Source: Amoebophrya sp. AT5.2 (lineage: Eukaryota > Sar > Dinophyceae > Syndiniales > Amoebophryaceae). From it: a stretch of 12,775 nucleotides of DNA. This document shows positions 8,755 through 12,775 of the stretch, in pieces. Within the stretch, counting starts at the first letter, position 1, and each line of letters begins with the position of its first letter. The notes beneath the pieces were generated by a model. That model had not been told where the DNA came from and did not search any database. It saw only the letters and a program-made list of their open reading frames with translations. The position numbers and the translations under genes were made by a program. The stretch lies in assembly GCA_005223375.1 (NCBI GenBank), contig RXOD01005715.1, forward strand, positions 1 through 12,775, given 5' to 3'.

Positions 8755-8772
8755 GTTAGTATACATACTAAC
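8755..8772. other. Short perfect hairpin downstream of the VPS13-like stop
   Basis: GTTAGTAT-AC-ATACTAAC is an 8-bp perfect stem with a 2-nt loop, 32 nt after the stop codon. The outer flanks also pair partly (CTAAGTT against AACTTAG, overlapping). Its role is unknown; it may be part of the 3' untranslated region or a fold-back remnant. Confidence 0.7.
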
Positions 8773-9015
8773 TTAGATACTTACGGTTACGCATTTCGTC
8801 GCAAAAATAGGAACCTATACTCACCGTCCTCACGTTTAGACTATGTCTTAAATGTTTGTATGTTCTTGCTTCCACTAGCCTAAGATGCAAAGGGAAACCG
8901 TATTCTTTCAGTTTCAGGCACGACCTCCGGCTCCGACGTAGAAATTTCAAAGAGGTTGAGAAAGGAATCAGATTAGAGGCATGGAATCAGGTATAGCAGG
9001 AATCAGTTTGCGTGT

Positions 9016-9079
9016 AGCACAATTCGCGCTGTTCGAGCCGCAGCGAAACCTGCTGGAGGTGGCCGGGGAGCAGTAGCGA
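9016..9079 (+). pseudogene. Detached copy of the 3' end of the VPS13-like coding sequence
   Basis: It is identical to 8663-8726 and would encode AQFALFEPQRNLLEVAGEQ plus stop. No start, no upstream exon sequence and no element junction precede it; the bases to its left are spacer (GGAATCAGTTTGCGTGT). It could serve as an alternative terminal exon only if a splice skipped 8613-9015, for which no signal is visible. Confidence 0.6.
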
Positions 9080-9109
9080 AACCTGCTCAAGGTGTCCGGG
9101 GAGCAGTAG
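9044..9109. repeat. 33-bp tandem repeat, two units
   Basis: CGAAACCTGCTGGAGGTGG...CAGTAG (9044-9076) is followed directly by a second unit (9077-9109) that differs at only a few positions (GGAGGTGG changed to CAAGGTGT). Both units end in CAGTAG, the last codons of the upstream gene. It is a local duplication inside the second copy of the gene-end fragment. Confidence 0.85.
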
Positions 9110-10109
9110 CGAGAGAGGCACGTGGGAACGGCGGCGGCGCTGCTTACTCTTAAGTACCTATCTAGTATATCCTCGGCAAAAATAGGAACTTAATCAAGCT
9201 CCTCCCGTTCACACTATTTCTTATGTTTGTATTTTGCTTGTGCTTCCACCAGCCTAAGATGCAAAGGAAAACCGTATTCAGGCACGACCTCCAGCTCCGA
9301 CGTAGAAATTTTAAAGACGAGGTTGAGATTGAGAACGGAATCAGATTAATCTTCAGGTTACTTAGTGTTAGCAGGAATCACAATCAGGTTGCGTGTTGAA
9401 AGTCAAAATGTAGAAGTAGCTTCTACTTGCAAGGACAATGCATTCTCAACATTTTATTCTGCAGACACAGTCCTCATTGAGTCAAGGCAAAGGCTACCGC
9501 TATTCTAGCCCTTTGAGTTTTTTTGTTCCATGTCCGCTGCCCGGGAGAGCCTGCTCGTGCTGATCTTCCACCATATCAGGAACAAAACGCGCCGATGATC
9601 GTAGTCCAGTTTCTAAACTGTAGTCCCGATTGAGTCAAGGAAGCGTACGACGATTTCGATTCGATTTTCTTTTTCCGCGAAGTTTTGATGTCGGACACCA
9701 GTCATACTTCTTTTATACTTAGTTACTTGATTTATTAGAGCAAGTGTAAGTACGTCTAGAGTGTCGCGTTTTGTTGTCCGCCTTTGTGTTCACGACCTTG
9801 GCGTTGGAATTTCCAAGACCGGACCTATGTGCGAGAGTACACTGCGCGAATTTCGTGAATGGCCAACGAGCAGAACGAGATTTGAGCAGCGACAACCTGC
9901 TCGTCTGGACACGAAAGATTTCCCGCAAAAATATGCCAGTCGATAGGCGAGCAGTAAAAATCATGGATCAAGGTGACTGCGTGTAGTAGTGGTACGTAGT
10001 CTTTTATGGTTTCCGAGGGAATAAAAAAGAGTTGTCAGAAGTCTACTGCTCTTGTGCTCGATTTATTATAGATCGAATCGTCAAACTCAAAGGAAAAAGT
10101 ACAACGAGG

Positions 10110-10910
10110 ATGTCCTCTTACTACGCGGTGAACGTGGGTGCGAAGACGTTTTTCTCGGAGGAGCGGACGTTTTTGCACTGGATGCACGTGGTGACGCTGT
10201 TCGCCTTTCTCCTTTCCCTCGGTGTTCACCCGGCGCAGCACCAGGGCTCATCCCGCCCGACCGTGGACACTGGCGACGGGGACGTTAGAAAGAGCCGCGG
10301 ATGCTAACAGCAAGGCTCAAAATACGTCCGAAATACGCCCCCGAATACAGGGCATCCTTCAGACTCGAGGCCTCAAATGCTTCCGGGAGGTTTCTAGTGA
10401 AGGTGCGCCGCTGTTGTCGGGTGTCGGGCGTCTTCGAGGAAGCAGCAGGAGCAGGCTTTTGCCTAGATCAAGAGAGTTCTAGTCCTAGTTGCATCTTCAG
10501 CTTCACAGGCTATCGCTGGGTGGCATCGGTCGTATTCTGGCTGTATTTTGACCGTATTTTGGCTGTATTCTGTTTCTGGATGTATTTTGAGGCCACCTGG
10601 TAGCATCTTGGTCCTTTCTAAGGACGATCTCGACTTTGCGGACGAGATGGAGCTGCGGGAGGACAGTGATAGCAGGAAAGCGCGCGAGATCGCGGCTTCC
10701 GAGGCCTACGCGCGGGGCTTCAACATCGGGATTTGCCTGCTGTCGCTGGTGTTCACACTCAGTCTGTTCTGGTGGCATAAGAACCGCATCCGCGCACTGG
10801 AAAGCGGGATATCCAGTACGGGGCGCGAATTCCGAGGATGTAAACTCTTCACCCACTTCCTGGCGCTTTTCTTCGGGCTGCTCGCCGCGTCGCGCGCGGT
10901 CGTCACGTGA
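10110..10910 (+). CDS. VTC1: VTC1-like (DUF202) three-helix membrane protein, two exons
   Basis: Exons 10110-10223 and 10623-10910 give 133 residues, close to the usual length of about 130 for stand-alone VTC1. Residues 9-24 read VGAKTFFSEERTFLHW, matching the family's 'KxFFANERTFLxWL' signature just before transmembrane helix 1 (residues 25-38). After a charged linker (about 39-70) comes helix 2 (FNIGICLLSLVFTLSLFWW) followed by HKNRIR, like the family's 'WRAxxIRRR', then helix 3 near the C-terminus (KLFTHFLALFFGLLAASRAV). VTC1 is a membrane subunit of the vacuolar/acidocalcisome polyphosphate polymerase complex; that role is inferred from family. The linker is much longer than in yeast. The start ATG (GAGGATGTCC) is chosen for fit to the family; an in-frame ATG lies upstream at 10032. 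The splice sites are the least certain part. Confidence 0.6.
10224..10622 (+). other. Intron of the VTC1-like gene, 399 nt, with 11-bp array
   Basis: It is proposed as GTTCAC...TTTCTAAG, joining GGT and GAC codons in phase. The unspliced frame stops at 10305-10307 before helices 2 and 3, so an intron is needed. Positions about 10529-10592 carry GTATTCTGGCT, GTATTTTGACC, GTATTTTGGCT, an interrupted unit and GTATTTTGAGG, the same type of 11-bp array as in the introner-like elements. An alternative join uses the 4-bp repeat CTCG (10218-10221 and 10629-10632), which also keeps the frame (411 nt). An inverted pair CACCAGG / CCTGGT lies at 10239-10245 and 10596-10601. Confidence 0.5.
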
Positions 10911-10934
10911 ACGTGACAGCCGCGCGGGCGCGGC
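10902..10934. other. Two adjacent hairpins across and after the VTC1-like stop
   Basis: GTCACGT-GA-ACGTGAC (10902-10917) includes the TGA stop within its loop and arm. It is followed after one base by GCCGCGC-GG-GCGCGGC (10919-10934). Each has a perfect 7-bp stem and 2-nt loop, and AT-rich sequence (ATTTATTTTA) follows. The shape resembles a terminator, but in a eukaryote it is better seen as 3' untranslated structure of unknown role. Confidence 0.6.
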
Positions 10935-11533
10935 ATTTATTTTACCTATAGAATTAATAACGATCGACACCTTCTGGTAGTTCTGGTTGTATGTGGTGAT
11001 AACTTAAACTTTTAAAGCTGTATTAAACTAAAGTCCGTTGTATTTTGCGTTTGCGACGATCGACAATATTAACACTGACTGGCCGGCGTAGTTCTTCTTG
11101 GTCACCGTCGTCAACACGAATGTCTATGTCACGGTAGTACCATTCAGGATCAGGTGCCATGCGAGGACGAGCGGCGCTATCGCGAAGGTGGCCAGGCTAT
11201 ACTGTATCTGTAGCTCTTTTTGTTTCGACGACATCGAGAACAAAGACGTTGGCTCCAGCAGGTCGTTGATAGAGGAGAGACGGAGAGAAGTGGGCCTCTG
11301 CTTGCCGTCGCGTGGAAGCAGATGCAATGAGCGGCGGAAATGTATATTCGAAATAACCACGGTGCCTCCTTCGAACGATCCTCATCCACCTGCACCAATT
11401 GCAATTCGTTCTGCATCTAGAAGGAAAATTCGACGAAATAAAAAGGAAACGGAGAGCGTCGCGATATACGCTTCATCACTGCTATTCGCTCGTCGTCGTA
11501 GCATACATGTTCAGACTGTGACTTCGAGGAAAA
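10911..11533. other. Spacer between VTC1-like and J-Rab genes
   Basis: After the hairpins the stretch is AT-rich to about 11060 and then more mixed. It holds a weak - strand coding candidate (11028-11234) and a diverged repeat: on the - strand, AGAACTACCAGAAGGTGTCG around 10960-10985 resembles AAGAACTACGCC...TTGTCGATCGT around 11053-11100. Positions 11235-11533 would be the region upstream of the J-Rab gene; no clear promoter motif is visible. One long + strand frame here (from 11098) overlaps the J domain in another frame and shows no protein-like pattern. Confidence 0.5.
11028..11234 (-). CDS. Possible small membrane protein, broken by one in-frame stop
   Basis: From ATG at 11234-11232 the frame reads MSSKQKELQIQY, then a clear hydrophobic helix (SLATFAIAPLVLAWHLIL), then NGTTVT and a TAG (11126-11124). 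Beyond the stop the same frame continues coherently (TKKNYAGQ, then SVLILSIVANAKYNGL) to TAG at 11030-11028. The two halves could be joined by removing 27 nt lying between two GTGAC copies (plus-strand GTCAC at 11101-11105 and 11128-11132), which deletes the stop in frame. I do not recognise the family. It could be a tiny gene, a terminal exon, a decayed gene or chance. It would be divergent to the J-Rab gene. Confidence 0.25.
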
Positions 11534-12775
11534 ATGGTGAACTACTACGAACTGCTCGGTGTGGGGCGCGACTGCCCCCCCGACGAGCTGAAGAAGGCGT
11601 ACAAGAAGGCCGCGCTGAAGCATCATCCGGACAAGGGTGGCAACGCGGAAATGTTCAAGGAGGTGAGTCTCGCGTACGAAACCCTGAACGACGAAGCAAA
11701 GCGGCTGCTCTACGACCGGACCACGTTCGGCTCCCTGTACGGCGGGAGTGGAATGAGTGGGGCGGGTGGTCTGGGGACGAACTTCGGACCGCCGAACATG
11801 GGGCCCAGCGCGACGGCGACGTCCTCGCGACCACCCATGCCGAAAAAACCGCCACCGGGAGGCACTGGGGTAAGTATACTGCGACTCATACAACAAACAT
11901 TTTCAGCACAACAAATCGGCCATATGAATTAAACAAAACGAAAACAATTACATTTATCACAGACGAGCTCCGCGGGTGGTGCTGCCGGGCGCAGCGGCTC
12001 AGGCGCGGGGCCGCCTCCTGGGCGCGCGTCGCGTGCGCCGCCGAACCTCGAGGAGATGAGCATCCGCGAGCTAAAGGAGCTCCTGACCCAACTCGGGATC
12101 CGCTCGGACGACTGCTTCGAGCGCGCCGAGCTCATCAGCAAAGTCAAGGCGCACTTTCCTCTTGACTCCAGTGGAACATCAAGTGGTGGAGGTCAAAGTG
12201 GTGCTGCGAACGGAGGTGTCCGAGATCAGCCTCACCATCAGCAGCCGCCGTTTCGCGGACAGGCGTGGGACGCGGGCAAGTACCAGTCGATGACGGAGGC
12301 AGCTCCTGCAAGTGATCTTCATGGGAATACCGCGGTTCTTTCCACGTCCCGGGTGAAGGTGATTTCCATGGGCGCGTCGAACAGCGGCAAGTCGTGTCTG
12401 ATAAAGCGGTTCTGCGAAGGCAGGTTCGTCCCGCGCTACATCTCGACCATCGGCGTGGACTACGGAGTGAAAACGGTCTTCATCCAGCCACCAGCAGCAA
12501 TGCCAAACTCGAACGTCGGGAGAAACAGAGAGCAGAAGCAGCGGATAAAAGTGAACTTCTTCGACCTCTCGGGACACGACGACTTCCGCGACATCCGCGT
12601 AGACTTTTACGAAAACACACAGGGAGTGCTGCTCTGCTACGACGCAAGCAACGTGGAGACATTCAAAAAACTGCAAAGTACTTTCTTCTTTACTGAACTG
12701 CGCCTATGAGGACGAGGTTGTCGACGTCGAGCTCACTGCTTCGAATTCAAATTTTAACTAAAGAGCGGCCAGGCG
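11534..12775 (+). CDS. DNAJC27: J domain - SAP-like - Rab GTPase fusion (DNAJC27/RBJ-related), 3' end outside window
   Basis: Exons 11534-11869 and 11963-12677 give 350 residues, open at the right edge. Residues 1-64 are a J domain ([20 protein letters not shown]) with the HPD motif at 31-33, which stimulates Hsp70 ATPase. A Gly/Pro/Ser-rich linker follows. Residues about 141-178 ([20 protein letters not shown], then ERAELISKV) form a SAP-like helical hairpin, as in the MANF/ARMET C-terminus. From about 242 comes a small GTPase: [20 protein letters not shown] with P-loop GASNSGKS (249-256), switch I Thr in STIGVDYG (about 274), and DLSGHDDF (from 313), where most Rabs have DTAGQ. The wording closely follows animal DNAJC27 (KVISMG...GKSCIIKR, TIGIDYGV, DMAGH). 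A roughly 15-residue insert lies between strands 2 and 3. The NKxD motif lies beyond the window. The start ATG sits in a good context (GAAAAATGG). Confidence 0.8.
11870..11962 (+). other. Canonical 93-nt GT-AG intron in the J-Rab gene
   Basis: The donor is GG|GTAAGTATAC and the acceptor is TTTATCACAG|ACG. The intron is AT-rich, unlike the exons. Both junctions are phase 0: the exon before is exactly 112 codons, and the downstream frame reaches [10 protein letters not shown] after exactly 31 codons. Without splicing the frame ends at 11932. An earlier TTTTCAG (11900-11906) would lead into an in-frame stop soon after, so it is not preferred. Confidence 0.9.
12678..12775 (+). other. Probable start of the next intron of the J-Rab gene
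   Basis: After ETFKKLQ the GTPase pattern breaks ([10 protein letters not shown], then stop at 12709). CAAA|GTACTTTC gives a plausible donor at 12678, leaving one base of a codon. Possible acceptors before the edge are at 12763, 12765 and 12772 (CCAG|GCG); none can be chosen, and the intron may run beyond the window. Confidence 0.55.

Larger units (their letters stand above)
8663..9408. repeat. Tandem duplication of the gene end and downstream spacer
   Basis: Positions 8663-8726 recur without change at 9016-9079 (offset 353). The following noncoding parts (about 8741-9015 and 9140-9408) are clearly related but diverged, sharing blocks such as GCAAAAATAGGAAC, GCCTAAGATGCAAAGG, AGGCACGACCTCC, GCTCCGACGTAGAAATTT and TAGCAGGAATCA. 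The second coding piece has no upstream exon and is best seen as a gene-end fragment, not a gene. Confidence 0.85.
8724..10109. other. Gene-poor spacer
   Basis: This 1.4-kb stretch between the VPS13-like and VTC1-like genes is visibly more AT-rich than the coding DNA. Apart from the tandem duplication it holds small hairpins (8755-8772; 9411-9427, GTAGAAG-TAG-CTTCTAC) and two copies of a short repeat (AGTCCTCATTGAGTCAAGG near 9470-9487; AGTCCCGATTGAGTCAAGG near 9622-9640). A 71-codon frame at 9771-9986 ends in CARVHCANFVNGQRAERDLS-type sequence with acceptable but unremarkable codon use. It has no recognisable domain and I do not call it a gene. No convincing promoter or terminator is visible. 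Confidence 0.6.

Noticed and set aside
9771..9986. Small gene of 71 codons in the spacer
   Set aside because: It has moderate codon use only and no recognisable motif or conserved neighbour; overlapping frames on both strands are of similar length.
10902..10934. Bacterial-type rho-independent terminator
   Set aside because: The hairpins are followed by mixed A/T and not a T run, and the surrounding genes have spliceosomal features of a eukaryote.
11098..12165. Open frame of 355 codons overlapping the J-domain exon
   Set aside because: It is out of frame with the clear J domain and SAP-like motif, and its product is low-complexity Arg-rich.

Overview
The window looks like nuclear DNA of a compact, GC-rich alveolate protist. 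The best guess is a syndinian (parasitic) dinoflagellate of the Amoebophrya type. This is inferred from four things: all well-supported genes lie on the + strand; intergenic spaces are short; coding codons mostly end in G/C while proteins carry long low-complexity inserts; and most introns are repeated elements with terminal inverted repeats and direct repeats instead of GT-AG ends. No rRNA, tRNA, CRISPR or bacterial operon signal was seen.

Layout. (1) Positions 3-8723 hold the 3' part of one very large gene, not several genes. Stops at about 3470 and 6356, and the end of the open frame at 7629, arise because repeated intron-like elements interrupt the reading frame. Removing each element together with one copy of its 5-bp direct repeat (ATGTA, TACCA, TCGAT, TGCAC) restores one continuous frame through five exons (7266 nt, 2421 residues plus stop). 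Local sequence patterns resemble the C-terminal half of VPS13 bridge-like lipid-transfer proteins. (2) Positions 8724-10109 are a gene-poor, less GC-rich spacer with a tandem duplication that includes the last 64 nt of the large gene. (3) Positions 10110-10910 hold a two-exon gene for a small membrane protein of the VTC1/DUF202 type. Its intron carries the same 11-bp array as the elements in the large gene. (4) Positions 10911-11533 are a spacer with two strong hairpins and a weak candidate gene on the - strand. (5) Positions 11534-12775 hold a gene running off the right edge. It encodes an N-terminal J domain, a SAP-like helical module and a DNAJC27/RBJ-type Rab GTPase domain, and it has one ordinary 93-nt GT-AG intron.

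Main points of interest: introner-like elements whose ends can be fixed to the base from direct repeats and frame restoration, none with GT-AG ends in any register; a second, different element family in the same gene; an element carrying a perfect 26-nt inverted copy of its upstream exon; and a J-SAP-Rab fusion with domain order opposite to that of animal DNAJC27. The genes share no obvious pathway, although VPS13 (lipid transfer), VTC1 (polyphosphate/acidocalcisome membrane) and Rab proteins all act on endomembranes.
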